From Magicicada septendecula (lineage: Eukaryota; Arthropoda; Insecta; Hemiptera; Cicadidae), in NCBI GenBank assembly GCA_034769895.1, contig CM068367.1:689512548-689576547 (forward strand): a DNA stretch of 64,000 nt, given 5' to 3'. Both the position numbers and the translations under genes were made by a program. How positions within the stretch are numbered: the stretch's first letter is position 1; the number at the start of each line of letters is the position of its first letter. Positions 23,111-38,889 of the stretch are shown one piece after another. The notes under the pieces are model-generated. The model searched no databases. It worked only from the letters and a program-made list of their open reading frames with translations, and had not been told where the DNA came from.

Positions 23111-24942
23111 CATCAAGCTACCGTTCTAGGACAGCTTTTTTAAATATATTCCCGTAGCAGTACGTTTCTTCTTGTCACTTCTAATTAGCTAAAACGTTTA
23201 CACTAATGAGGCAGCTACATCCATCGATTATGAAGAGTAGATTTTCGTTAAGATGTCAGAGCCTGAGTAACAGAGTCCAAAGCAGAAACTCGCTACACGA
23301 AGCGGTGTCAAGGGAAAACGCTCACACGGTATCAGTAAATTTCAGAATTGAACGACGGGTACCTGGTGAGAATTAACTTTCTAACCTAATGAGAAAGTCA
23401 AATCGGATCCATGTACAGGATCAACATGCCTACAATTCATGCATAGGCCTACTTGTTTAATATTTATTCTGATGTCTGTTTATTTCACCTGATAATAAGA
23501 CATTTTGATAATTAACATAACGGCTTGATAGGTCCACACAAACGTACTGACAATATTATAATTGTCGTCGGTTTTTCATCGTGGTTTTTCATTCATGAAT
23601 GATATATTGATTGCAGCTTTACATCTAATATTATTTTCGCAATACTGCCGATTGTAAAATAATTAATAAGAGCGATGCCAAAACAATTTTATTCGATCTC
23701 ACTTACGAAACTAAAATACTTTTTAAGGTATGAGATGTGTTATATATACCTATAGTTTAAACAGCATTTCTTGATGTAAAAATTATATCAAAAGTATAGT
23801 AGGCCTATTGTTAACGGTTTATCTTACGTTTTTCTTACATATTGTAGGATTATTATTGTTTAAATTTGTATGAAATAGGCTATTTCATATTACATAATAC
23901 ATACATACACACATATTACATAATTCGTCACACTTACTACATTTAAGATTAAGCTCTATAAACATATCGTTTCTGATTACGATTTCAAACAGATAAACCT
24001 TCCCTATACTTCAGTTAAAAATTCGTTGTTCTCAGAAATAGTACCCTCGCGATTTAACAGATACTAACGTGAGAGGTATAGTGGGCGGTCTTTCGTGCAA
24101 ACTGTTGAAGGTCTCAAGCCTCTGGAGTAATCTAGAACCTTTTAGTTTCCTATTTTTTCACCAAGTACTTAACTTAAGACTTTGACCTATTCGGGTTTCA
24201 AATTTGATCAATTCAAAATCTTCTACATCTGTTGGAACTTTGGACCCATAGAATCAAAGGATCTCCTCGATCCGTGGTTGGATTCTCCTCAGAACGTGAC
24301 TGCTATCCGTTTTAACTACTTTTTGAGTCCAGTGATTTTTGTAATGACGAATTATTTCTTCCAACGATTTTACATAATTTCTCTTTTATATTGTCATTTA
24401 TAATTCTTTCGAATCGCGTACAGTCTTTTACTGATCTGAGGAACTTCATCTCAGTTGTCTGCAGCTTCCTAATGTAATTATTTGTCAGAGTTTAATTCTC
24501 CAGTACATTCAATGTCAACGTCATTTTATCTATCTTTATTTATTTTTTATTCTTTCCCCTTTGTCTTATAGGTTTCTGCTGAAATACTGACAGGTTAGTT
24601 CTATTTTTATTCCTTGGTTTATGAAAACCACGTAGTATAAATATGTGCGATAACCGCTTGCGGAAGAGGCTTCTTCAGAGAACAAATATGGAGACCCGGA
24701 GACCCACCACTGAGGTAACCAGGAGGAAGTTTTATAGGTTCAGTAATATTGAAGCTGAAGAGCTACTAACTTCTCTATGAGAGTAATACAAATGATGGCT
24801 GCAACTGATGGCCGTAAATCAGCAGCCTCACGGATAAGCTGCTAACGCATCTGTGGAACAAATATTGTGTAATACACAAAAGCTTCAAAGGGAGGTTTAA
24901 AAAAAATCTCTGAAAGATTTTCTGCATAGTCGCTAAACAACT
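23111..24942. other. Unassigned DNA
   Basis: No gene or repeat recognised apart from short A/T runs and a TACATA-rich stretch at about 23900-23930. Confidence 0.5.
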
Positions 24943-25198
24943 AGAGCTTAATTAGTCGTTATAGGCCTAAATAGGTACATAATGTTTTATGTACATAAAT
25001 AATGTAATGTAATGTTAAGTGCCTAAATAGGCCTTATGTTTTGTACATAATGCGATTAACTATAACAACCAGAGGTTAATTAGTCGTTATATGCCTAAAT
25101 AGGTACATAATGTTTTATGTACCGTACCTAAATAATGGTATGTAATGTTACGTGCCTAAATAGGCCTTATGTTTTGTACATAATGCGATAAACATAAA
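24943..25198. repeat. 128-bp tandem duplication with internal palindromes
   Basis: Two adjacent units start at 24943 and 25071. Each contains the hairpin GTACATAA-TGTT-TTATGTAC (24975-24994 and 25103-25122) and a second inverted pair TTATG...CATAA, plus GCCTAAATAGG motifs in both orientations. The units differ by scattered substitutions and a short insertion in the second. Confidence 0.85.
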
Positions 25199-27180
25199 CG
25201 AAAGGCTACTCCAGTACTGAGTTCGACGAAAATCACAAAAAATAGTTTATTAATATCTGCGGGAACACTGAAAGAAAACATTCACACTTAAAATGTAAAA
25301 ACTGACTGGAAAGCGACTTACATATGGTACTCTGCTTGTTTCTCATGCGAGTACCTCTTGAAATTGCTGTACTTAACATATAGATCCGTATCCGAGTTAC
25401 TCAGAGAAAATTCTGGGAAGAATTGGTCTGAGTTACTTTAGAACAAAATTGTGGTTTAATGAGTTGAACTATTAAATTTGTTTCTGATTATTTTCGAGAT
25501 AAGGAAATATTATAACCGATCAGTTATGATCGGATGTACCACTAGAAGTTACGCACGTACGGAAAAAAACAAGTTCAAATATCAATTCCAATATCCAAAA
25601 AACACTGAGCTTATGGTTATTTCCCCAACTGTTCTGCTGCTCCAACTGTCTTGAGTAGAAAAGGTATTGTGATGGTTTACGGCGACTATTGTTCACGTAG
25701 TCTATAAAAGTTAGTGACAAACCACCTACTCTGAATAGACTTGATACCGACAAGAGGGCTGAATACAGTCATTAGAGTACAGTAGTGAAAACTAGCTTTT
25801 GTAGCGTTATATAAAACGTAGACCAAAAGAAAAATAAAACAAGATACAGGTGAAGATAACAAATTACCCTGAAATTAGTGAACAGATCCGTATTGGTGTG
25901 CATCTTCAACGCTAGGTCGGTCAGAAGAAAGCTGAGCTTTACGATTAAACTGTGACACAAAAATAAATGATGTCAGTGCTGGGATTATAACTACAAAATA
26001 ATAAGACGGTGTACAGGATGGGATGGTTGGTCGGTCGTGCTGGGCTTCGCCTACGCATTTCATGACAGCCCCAAGGCAACAGCCGAGTCGACTTGGCCCT
26101 CTAATTACACTCGCGCGCGCTCTCCCGTGGACACTTAACAAAATTCGACTGACTGCTCCGGATAAACTTTACACGTATATCCGTAAATTACCATCGCACG
26201 TGTCGTGAACAATAAAAAAAAGTAAAAAAAATAATAATAATATTGATTGGTTAGCGAGTTATACTGATATAAAAGAACCACAGTACAGTAACGTAATGGG
26301 AAACCCTACCATGCTTTACCTTATTAGGTATTACTGAAAGAATGTTTACTTCTTACTCTGAATAAAGTATAAGAATAATTATTAGTTTGTTGCTGAGCCG
26401 GTGAAATATGCCTCGAGAATTTGCATTTTGAAATGTTATCGTTGTTGTGAATGCGTATCTATTCTGAAACATGAAACACACGGGTTCTGAAACGTTTTCA
26501 TTAATTTTAATTATTGTATCCATTGATTTGTTTGTTAAAAATGCAGTAACATTATTTTCGTATGCATTTCTCTAAAATCATTGAATTTACATGTTTTCTT
26601 GATACGCCTATTCGTTAATGATCATAGGGAAATAACATAAAAATGTTTTTCACTTACACATAAATTACCATTAAAGGAAAAATCAAACGGAATTCTATTT
26701 ATAACCATCCTGACTAGCTTTATTTAATCATGTCGTCTCCTTTTTTAAGTTTCGGTTAGCAGAGTTTCATCCTTATCTTCTTGGACCTGTGAAATATATT
26801 TTTTATTTAACTAAGAGTACCAAATATTGTGACGATACCTATGAATTTACAAATGTTTGCTTAATAAAAGGCGCCTGCAGTTACAAACCATAAACATTAC
26901 CTTCCATATATAAAGTCTTCTATATTTAAAGTTCTCGAAAACATATAAGAATACTGCACTGAATATTTGCATCCCGATGTCTTCGTAGGAACGTTTCCAT
27001 TCGTGCATATATACATAAACGTTTTATTACCCAATAATGAGCTACACCTACATAATCGCATTTCACAACTGCGTGAGACGTAGTATCAAGCCCTCGATAA
27101 ATCCGGTTTTCGACAAACTTTTCTGGTTTTCTTTTTATAAGACACTGCCACGAATACAAGTATTTGGCAAGCGTAATTAG
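25199..27180. other. Unassigned DNA
   Basis: No gene recognised. The minus-strand frame 25875-26141 and its plus-strand overlap at 26023-26208 cover a locally GC-rich patch without domain motifs. Confidence 0.5.
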
Positions 27181-27735
27181 CCAAGATGGGACTTGCGAAA
27201 AAAGGTATTAAGTATAAGCTCACTCAAGGACGAATGGCTATCCAAAAGCTAAACTCGTTGCTCTGGTCATCAAGAATTAGAATTACTGTTAAAATTAATT
27301 TATATACTACTACTGTGCAGCAAATTACAACAATGCATCAGAGTGTGGCAGATGACAAAAAGGATTAAAGAAAAATTGGCAGCGTTTGAGAAGATCTTGA
27401 CGGATATCACGGCTGCGCCATGTAAGAAATAAGGTAATAAGGAAGCGAGTAAATGTCGAAGAAGTATTAATGGACCAGTTGAACAAAGTAGGTTAATGCA
27501 GCAAGGACACGTACAGATGATGAGCAACAACAGACGGCCTAGAAGGTTACTAGAATATCATCCGCTCATCCGCAGAAAAAGAGATAGGTCTCGAAGAACG
27601 TGGAGACATGATGTGGAGGACGATATGAGGAGCAGGAATGTACAGGAGATCGACTGAGAAAACATAAATTGATGGCGGTTAGATGAGGGATCCGACGAAT
27701 GTCGTACGCTTCCTGAAATAAACAATATATTCACA
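27181..27735 (+). pseudogene. LINE reverse transcriptase 3' fragment
   Basis: The plus strand encodes IKYKLTQGRMAIQKLNSLLW, then SRIRITVKINLYTTTVQ (open frame 27186-27368). Broken frames follow: GHVQMMSNNRRPRRLLEYHP, RRKRDRSRRTWRHDVEDDM, and a terminal WRL-EGSDE..TLPE. This is the thumb and C-terminal region of a LINE (consensus pattern I-x-GR-AI--LNSLLW ... YGHVQRM ... RRKRGRPR-TW). The equivalent of TYGAE-W and the following block are degraded. The copy is 5'-truncated and dead. Confidence 0.85.
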
Positions 27736-28885
27736 TATAGGTGATTTTTTTTAAATCCTGATCCCTTCAAAAAACGTCCTTGAGCTACAAAAAAAGTAGG
27801 ACAAACGAAAACTGAAAAAATCTAAAAATAAGGAAAGCATCTGAATATTTATGAACTAAATGTATTTTTGTGTACTGTCTATAGAATTTATTAATTTTTT
27901 ATTTTTATTTGATTTTAACTTTTATTGTAGCTCATGAACTGAAGAAAGTTCACCAATCTTCTTTTTCTTCGCATTTCACTCTCTCACAAATTAGCGAACG
28001 TCTGGAAAAAAAAATCAAAGAGAATATCTAGTAGGAATATATCGAAACAAAATACCCTCAGAAATTAATCTGGACTGGGCATACAACTACAGTAATTAAA
28101 AAGATGGTAAATGAAATGAAACCTCGGTAAGAGATTGATGAAATCAAGGTACAGATATACATAAACATATTATGGTGATGCTAAGTAACAGAAATAAGTA
28201 GTTTTCGCTGTGCCCCTTTCAACTTTTACAAATACGCACTTCCGGAAGTTCGCAATACTGATATTATCATAATGGCATTGGTATAAACGCTTTAACAGGA
28301 AATTGTAGGTAAACAGGCCTGTCACAAAAAAATAATGTGAACGACACTGGATGACGACGCGAATAACGATGTCAATGCTGTAACCCAGACTAAACGCGTT
28401 ATACCAACGCTACGGTGAAAAATATTCATGAGAGGTACGACGGATGAAATAGGTGGCCAACGTATGCATCAGATCGCACGGCATACGGAGGTAAACAAGC
28501 AAAACCCAAATACATGAAATATGTGTAACGCTTTGTACTTACGTAACATTACATGTGGAATTCTGTTTACGGTAAAACTTGTAATAATTAATAAGTAGGT
28601 AACCGAAACAACGCGGATATTTATTTTATAACCGGGTTTTCTGCGAGCGATACATATTTAAAGTGGTAAAATAAATGAGTCACCGTGCTGACCCAAGTGT
28701 CCCGCATTATTATTAGTCATATCGATTCGCACAATCATGCCGTGCCGTTGTCAAGAGTCCTAGCGTCAGTCCTACGCTCTAAATGAATCACGTGACCTAA
28801 ATGCATTGTATTACCGGTCTGTTGCTTCATTTCTTATCTAGTAATGCTGCAGAGCCTAACGTAGGCATACTGAAGCGAAACGTTT

Positions 28886-28890
<5 letters not shown>
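27736..28890. other. Unassigned DNA
   Basis: Nothing recognised. Confidence 0.5.

Positions 28891-28948
<58 letters not shown>
28891..28948. repeat. (TG)n microsatellite
   Basis: About 29 uninterrupted TG units. Cys/Val and Thr/His repeat ORFs across it are artefacts. Confidence 0.97.
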
Positions 28949-32332
<3,384 letters not shown>

Positions 32333-35109
32333 ATGTACGTGACTCTTAGTATGCGTCACCCTGACCGAGGCTGTTCCAGCAGAACCGGCTGTAACGTTAT
32401 GTGTGTACGTGACTCTTAGTATGCGTCACCCTGACCGAGGCTGTTCCAGCAGAACCGGCTGTAACGTTATGTGTGTACGTGACTCTTAGTATGCGTCACC
32501 CTGACCGAGGCTGTTCCAGCAGAACCGGCTGTAACGTTATGTGTGTACGTGACTCTTAGTATGCGTCACCCTGACCGAGGCTGTTCCAGCAGAACCGGCT
32601 GTAACGTTATGTGTGTACGTGACTCTTAGTATGCGTCACCCTGACCGAGGCTGTTCCAGCAGAACCGGCTGTAACGTTATGTGTGTACGTGACTCTTAGT
32701 ATGCGTCACCCTGACCGAGGCTGTTCCAGCAGAACCGGCTGTAACGTTATGTGTGTACGTGACTCTTAGTATGCGTCACCCTGACGGAGGCTGTTCCAGC
32801 AGAACCGGCTGTAACGTTATGTGTGTACGTGACTCTTAGTATGCGTCACCCTGACCGAGGCTGTTCCAGCAGAACCGGCTGTAACGTTATGTGTGTACGT
32901 GACTCTTAGTATGCGTCACCCTAACCGAGGCTGTTCCAGCAGAACCGGCTGTAACGTTATGTGTGTACGTGACTCTTAGTATGCGTCACCCTGACCGAGG
33001 CTGTTCCAGCAGAACCGGCTGTAACGTTATGTGTGTACGTGACTCTTAGTATGCGTCACCCTGACCGAGGCTGTTCCAGCAGAACCGGCTGTAACGTTAT
33101 GTGTGTACGTGACTCTTAGTATGCGTCACCCTGACCGAGGCTGTTCCAGCAGAACCGGCTGTAATGTTATGTGTGTACGTGACTCTTAGTATGCGTCACC
33201 CTGACGGAGGCTGTTCCAGCAGAACCGGCTGTAACGTTATGTGTGTACGTGACTCTTAGTATGCGTCACCCTGACCGAGGCTGTTCCAGCAGAACCGGCT
33301 GTAACGTTATGTGTGTACGTGACTCTTAGTATGCGTCACCCTGACCGAGGCTGTTCCAGCAGAACCGGCTGTAACGTTATGTGTGTACGTGACTCTTAGT
33401 ATGCGTCACCCTGACGGAGGCTGTTCCAGCAGAACCGGCTGTAACGTTATGTGTGTACGTGACTCTTAGTATGCGTCACCCTGACGGAGGCTGTTCCAGC
33501 AGAACCGGCTGTAACGTTATGTGTGTACGTGACTCTTAGTATGCGTCACCCTGACCGAGGCTGTTCCAGCAGAACCGGCTGTAACGTTATGTGTGTACGT
33601 GACTCTTAGTATGCGTCACCCTGACCGAGGCTGTTCCAGCAGAACCGGCTGTAACGTTATGTGTGTACGTGACTCTTAGTATGCGTCACCCTGACCGAGG
33701 CTGTTCCAGCAGAACCGGCTGTAACGTTATGTGTGTACGTGACTCTTAGTATGCGTCACCCTGACCGAGGCTGTTCCAGCAGAACCGGCTGTAACGTTAT
33801 GTGTGTACGTGACTCTTAGTATGCGTCACCCTGACCGAGGCTGTTCCAGCAGAACCGGCTGTAACGTTATGTGTGTACGTGACTCTTAGTATGCGTCACC
33901 CTGACGGAGGCTGTTCCAGCAGAACCGGCTGTAACGTTATGTGTGTACGTGACTCTTAGTATGCGTCACCCTGACGGAGGCTGTTCCAGCAGAACCGGCT
34001 GTAACGTTATGTGTGTACGTGACTCTTAGTATGCGTCACCCTGACCGAGGCTGTTCCAGCAGAACCGGCTGTAACGTTATGTGTGTACGTGACTCTTAGT
34101 ATGCGTCACCCTGACCGAGGCTGTTCCAGCAGAACCGGCTGTAACGTTATGTGTGTACGTGACTCTTAGTATGCGTCACCCTGACCGAGGCTGTTCCAGC
34201 AGAACCGGCTGTAACGTTATGTGTGTACGTGACTCTTAGTATGCGTCACCCTGACCGAGGCTGTTCCAGCAGAACCGGCTGTAACGTTATGTGTGTACGT
34301 GACTCTTAGTATGCGTCACCCTGACCGAGGCTGTTCCAGCAGAACCGGCTGTAACGTTATGTGTGTACGTGACTCTTAGTATGCGTCACCCTGACCGAGG
34401 CTGTTCCAGCAGAACCGGCTGTAACGTTATGTGTGTACGTGACTCTTAGTATGCGTCACCCTGACCGAGGCTGTTCCAGCAGAACCGGCTGTAACGTTAT
34501 GTGTGTACGTGACTCTTAGTATGCGTCACCCTGACCGAGGCTGTTCCAGCAGAACCGGCTGTAACGTTATGTGTGTACGTGACTCTTAGTATGCGTCACC
34601 CTGACCGAGGCTGTTCCAGCAGAACCGGCTGTAACGTTATGTGTGTACGTGACTCTTAGTATGCGTCACCCTGACCGAGGCTGTTCCAGCAGAACCGGCT
34701 GTAACGTTATGTGTGTACGTGACTCTTAGTATGCGTCACCCTGACCGAGGCTGTTCCAGCAGAACCGGCTGTAACGTTATGTGTGTACGTGACTCTTAGT
34801 ATGCGTCACCCTGACCGAGGCTGTTCCAGCAGAACCGGCTGTAACGTTATGTGTGTACGTGACTCTTAGTATGCGTCACCCTGACCGAGGCTGTTCCAGA
34901 AGAACCGGCTGTAACGTTATGTGTGAACGTGACTCTTAGTATGCGTCACCCTGACCGAGGCTGTTCCAGCAGAACCGGCTGTAACGTTATGTGTGTACGT
35001 GACTCTTAGTATGCGTCACCCTGACCGAGGCTGTTCCAGCAGAACCGGCTGTAACGTTATGTGTGTACGTGACTCTTAGTATGCGTCACCCTGACCGAGG
35101 CTGTTCCAG
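32333..35109. repeat. 70-bp satellite/minisatellite array, about 39.7 units
   Basis: The unit begins TGTACGTGACTCTTAGTATG and continues CGTCACCCTGACCGAGG, CTGTTCCAGCAGAACCGG, CTGTAACGTTATGTG. Units are nearly identical. A C-to-G variant (CTGACGG) is seen at 32781, 33201, 33411, 33481, 33901 and 33971; single variants are at about 32921 (CTAACC), 33161 (GTAATG), 34899 (CCAGAAG) and 34926 (GTGTGAAC). The pair 33411/33481 recurs exactly 490 bp (7 units) later at 33901/33971, suggesting block amplification. Each unit carries TACGTG, TGCGTCA and a GTTC/GAAC inverted pair. The array ends mid-unit at 35109. Confidence 0.97.
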
Positions 35110-35216
35110 ACTTCACCGGTCCGCGCGCACTGTGTTAAAGGCCGCAAGCAATTACGCTCTAATGTTTTCTAGTAGTGTTGACGCGTAATGTGGATTATCC
35201 TGGAATCTCAGCGGGG

Positions 35217-35275
35217 TATAAATATAAGCATTCAGCGACGCCCAGTTTCAATTTAAGTGGCGATTTATTCAAGTA
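35217..35275 (+). promoter_or_regulatory. Candidate TATA/initiator core promoter with nearby splice donor
   Basis: TATAAATA at 35217-35224 is followed about 30 bp later by TTTCAATTT (about 35246-35254), an initiator-like site with correct spacing. A CAAGTAAGG sequence with donor GT at 35273 follows. The surrounding 35110-35240 is more GC-rich than the flanks, and the 70-bp array ends about 105 bp upstream. This could be a host first exon or an element promoter. No downstream exon is recognised, so the call is tentative. Confidence 0.4.
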
Positions 35276-35706
35276 AGGTATTCGACTTACTGTCGGCGAT
35301 TTACACAGTGCGTTTCAACTGGTGTATTAGTAAAAAGTGATTATAATGCGGAATTTTTTATAGTTGACGTTATTATTTGTGTGGGCAGATTAACTTGAAT
35401 TGTTGTACGAGAATAATCTTGTTGAATAACTCATTGATTACAATCTGTTAATTGTGATAATTAAAGGGGGTTTTTATTGACACTATTGGTGTCTTGTATT
35501 TTGTTTTCCACTGTACCATACTACGCTCAGTAGACCGTCCTAACAGTATATTCATAAGCTCTTAGTAGAATTAGATGTGATGACAATAAGAAAACAGCAA
35601 TATTATGACTGAAAACATATATAAATAATGGTGATGGAGTATCAATGAGTATGAAAGAAACTAGTACACCAGAATCCATTAATGAGCAGTTGTTAAGAGA
35701 ATTGGG
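35276..35706. other. Unassigned DNA
   Basis: Nothing recognised apart from a purine-rich AAAGGGGG run at 35463-35470. Confidence 0.5.
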
Positions 35707-35719
35707 AAAAGTTACATAT

Positions 35720-36016
35720 AATAATAATAATGGCTCCCATGTATAGCCTTCCACAGAAGTAGCTTAGGAGTATGACAGGGTAAGCTGCCTTATGTGAGCC
35801 GTACGGCATACAAGGAAAGCAGTGTGGCCAGCACTACGCTTCAACCGCCCATATTATCCCCAGGATGTTATCCCAGGTACTCATTTTCAGCAGGCAGAGT
35901 CAACCTGGGGGTTGAAAAACGCACCTTGATTTTATGGTGCTGGCCCGGGAATCGAACCCGGAACCTCGAGATTAGTAGCCATGTGCCAAACCTACTGGTC
36001 TACTGAGCCGCCAAAA
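35720..36016 (-). mobile_element. Full-length tRNA-derived SINE with (ATT)n tail
   Basis: Read on the minus strand, the element starts with a tRNA-like head: GGCGGCTCAGTAGACCAG, then an A-box-like region, and GGTTCCGGGTTCGATTCCCG containing a perfect B box (RC of 35938-35957). A body of about 200 bp follows, then a tail of (ATT)n at 35720-35731. The direct repeat AAAAGTTACATAT occurs at 35707-35719 and 36017-36029, a 13-bp target-site duplication typical of LINE-mobilised SINEs. The clean duplication indicates a relatively recent insertion. Confidence 0.88.
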
Positions 36017-36029
36017 AAAAGTTACATAT

Positions 36030-36439
36030 CCCCTACAGAAAAAGCTCTCATGTAACGCTGAGCAGCTTATTACGTGGGACCGAAAACATTTACATTTATA
36101 AATTCAATTTTACTAAAACTTCAAGACTGAAAAATTACCAATTTATACGTGATAGATCTGTCTTAATAAATCTGCTTTCAGTGATTAACTGCCAATCGCT
36201 GACTACTACCGAATCGAATTTCTTTATAACTAAGCTGTCGATCTTATCAAGTTTTCATAAATTTCTCACCAGAGTGGTCAATCCGTCATAATTCATTGAC
36301 AAGGTTTTTCTTCAATTACTAAGGTTGTTTATTCCTCCGTTAAGTGACTTGCTAATTGTAACGCATCAGACGTTAAAACATCCTCGTGGAGGCCTATTCT
36401 TAATTCAAACACTTCTTACTCCAGTCCTTTTCTTGAAAT
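36030..36439. other. Unassigned DNA
   Basis: Nothing recognised. Confidence 0.5.
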
Positions 36440-36712
36440 GTACATTATTTTATACTGAGTACTAATTTTCATTCAAGACATATTGTTTTCTTTACTTGGA
36501 ACATGTTTCGGGCATCAAATAGTTCGCCCATCCTCAGCCATCTCAGTTTTTAGTCTTGTGGAATACTTGTGTTCAGGTTGGTTGTTGCTGTTGGCTTTTG
36601 GAAGCCACCTACACACAATAACACCAATGTAAACTATATTGAAACATGTTCCAAGTAAGGAAAATAACACGCTATATCTTGAATGAAAATTAATAGTAAA
36701 TATTAAATAAAT
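36440..36712. repeat. Inverted-arm element with a hammerhead-like motif in one arm (family 4)
   Basis: The arms share GAAACATGTTCCAAGTAA and TCTTGAATGAAAATTA in opposite orientation (left about 36455-36510, right about 36641-36700). Left arm, minus strand 36541-36496: ATGG, core CTGAGGA (36537-36531), T, stem II GGGC/GCCC, GAA, palindrome ACATGT, U at the cleavage position (36500), CCAA. Stem I is only three pairs (GG-U with CC-A). The right arm keeps GAAACATGTTCC but lacks the CTGANGA half. Confidence 0.6.
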
Positions 36713-37985
36713 TCTTAAGAACACCTATTTAGTCATGTCAGCTACATGTCATCGTAAAATATAGATATATAAAATACTAACTGCTAACGCCCAGTTCTCT
36801 TGCCATAAATTGAAACGGAACATTCACAGCGATGTCGGCTCTCCTCGTTAAATATAAGCGGAATTTGGAGATCAAACGTTGGCGTACACATTCATCAAAC
36901 CTAACCGAGAGGCTAGAATGAAATCGGGTCACGTTTCTTCTTATCGTATAAACGTTTTACGTAATGGAAATAAATTTTCATTGCTATAGAAACAGAAAAA
37001 TGCAACTTTGCAGACTAGCCCCAAAACATAGAATTTATAAGTTACGTGTCAGCAATACCATTGGGACTGCTGAATCGTCCTGTCCAATTAATAGAACTAT
37101 TAGAGTAAAAAATAGAACTGTTTAGTGCAGTTAGTGGATAACATGTTCATACTCAATAATTACTATCGTTAACGTTAAAACGAACTTAAAATGATTTCTC
37201 TGATAAGCCTAATACTTAACCTTCAGTGGCCACTTTCACAGTTATAAAATTGTCTTATTATAACAACACTTTATAGTCTTACACACATACAGGTATTGTG
37301 ATTGAACGATTCTTCGTAAACAAAATGTATTGGTTTATATATAATGTAAGTCTGGATGTATGTGAGTGGACTCGAATGGTTTTGAAACCTCCTAACAACA
37401 CTGAGATCGATGACCCTACAGGCTCTTCCATCGGATACTCTTTGGACGACGAATGCCTGATAGATCGTGAAGATCTTGGATCCAGGGGATGAGACAAGGT
37501 ATGTCAACTCGAAAGAATTGGAAAAAGAGAATGCGCGGGGTAGAAACGTGTGGCGAGTGGAAACGGGAAGACGACAGAAAACTGAATGAAAGCCTGTTGC
37601 CGGATTATCCCCGCTGTATGCATGCCTGCAAGTCTGTTTTTGCGAGTATGCGTGAGTTTTAATACAAGCAAATAAATGGAATTCATTCGATTAATTCATA
37701 AATAATATTCAATAACATAGGCCTACTGTATTATTTTTAAATAATTTTACTGTAACATACCATCTCATTATGATAATAATCATGCAAAATTATATTAAAT
37801 ATAAAATAACAGATGTAATGATTTAATGTCGTTTTTAAGTAAAATAGTAAGTTTGTTATATTCAAACGTAATATTTTATCGAATTATAATTACATCTGTA
37901 ATTATATCAAAGTATATTAAATTATAATAAATTATATTAATTATATCAAATTCTGTAGTTGTATTTTATCAAATTATAATTATAC
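36713..37985. other. Unassigned DNA
   Basis: No gene recognised. The region 37830-37985 is extremely AT-rich with TATAATTA-type near-palindromes. Confidence 0.5.
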
Positions 37986-38062
37986 GTGAACGTGCGTCAG
38001 GTCAATTAAAACTATATAAAAAGTAGTACAATCTACTTGCAAAAGTAATTACAATTTAATAA
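37986..38062 (+). repeat. Truncated copy of hammerhead family 3
   Basis: GAACGTGCGTCAGGTCAATT, then AATCTACTTGCAAAAGTAATT and ACAATTTAATA parallel the plus arm at 21443-21514. Only the 3' half of the ribozyme motif (GAA, stem III, AGGT) is retained; sequence upstream of 37986 is unrelated. Confidence 0.75.
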
Positions 38063-38885
38063 AAATGTATTCCTACTAGAAACTCAGAGTTACTTATAAA
38101 GAAATTATACGTAATAGTAAAAAATAATAATACATTTCGTAATGCGTTGATAAATTCCGTCCAACGATTAGAAACTTTATCGTAGTGTAATTAATTTCAA
38201 TTTTTTTGTATTTAAATTTATTCCTCAGCATTAATTTACTCATGAATATATAAATAAATATAAACAAATAACTATTTATTTGCGTTAATTAAAGGAATAG
38301 TAATGAAGTAAGTTGCAATTAAAATTCATTAATAGTGGAGTGAAATTAATTTGGACGCGTGTGGGTCGGGACGGGGTAATTGCACGGGTTTCGGCACAAT
38401 TACTGCGGCCAGATTGTACTGCGTACGTCACGCAACGCTTACGTTTATAGATACCCACTCGGTCGGTACCTCCGGATTAATGTGAACCAAGTGAAAAAAA
38501 ACCGTAAGGCCAAACGCGCCGTTTCTACCTGCCGACGTAAGCGAATTGTTTTGAGGAAAAAACAGGTTGAATGGTCCTTCAACCTTGAAATTTATTATGC
38601 TGTTACAAAATGCTTATAGTCAGTGAATTGGATGCCCATCGTCCAAACGACTGCTGGCTGCTATGTCTTTTCCTAATACATCTTAAAACACGTCTCGGAG
38701 ATATACGCAAACCGTATCGGCGGTGTGTTGACTCCTTCATGTACTTGCTGACTCCTTGTCCTTTCTCTCTCACTCTCTCTATCTCTCTGTCTCACTCACA
38801 CACACACACACACACCACAACATTTGTGTTTTGCGCGCGTGTTTGTGTGGTGTGTTAAGCGTGACAGTGATATTTTTATACACAA
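38063..38885. other. Unassigned DNA with microsatellites
   Basis: A GC-richer patch at 38350-38560 holds a 79-codon frame without known domains. (TC)n and (AC)n runs occupy about 38761-38815. No gene called. Confidence 0.45.
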
Positions 38886-38889
38886 TATA

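Noticed and set aside
32333..35109. CRISPR-like array
   Set aside because: Units are contiguous 70-bp tandem repeats without unique spacers, in a eukaryotic context.
35930..36012. Possible tRNA gene
   Set aside because: The head has good A/B-box-like promoter elements but the rest is a SINE body with tail and target duplication; a cloverleaf is not fully formed. Same reasoning for 22910-22982.
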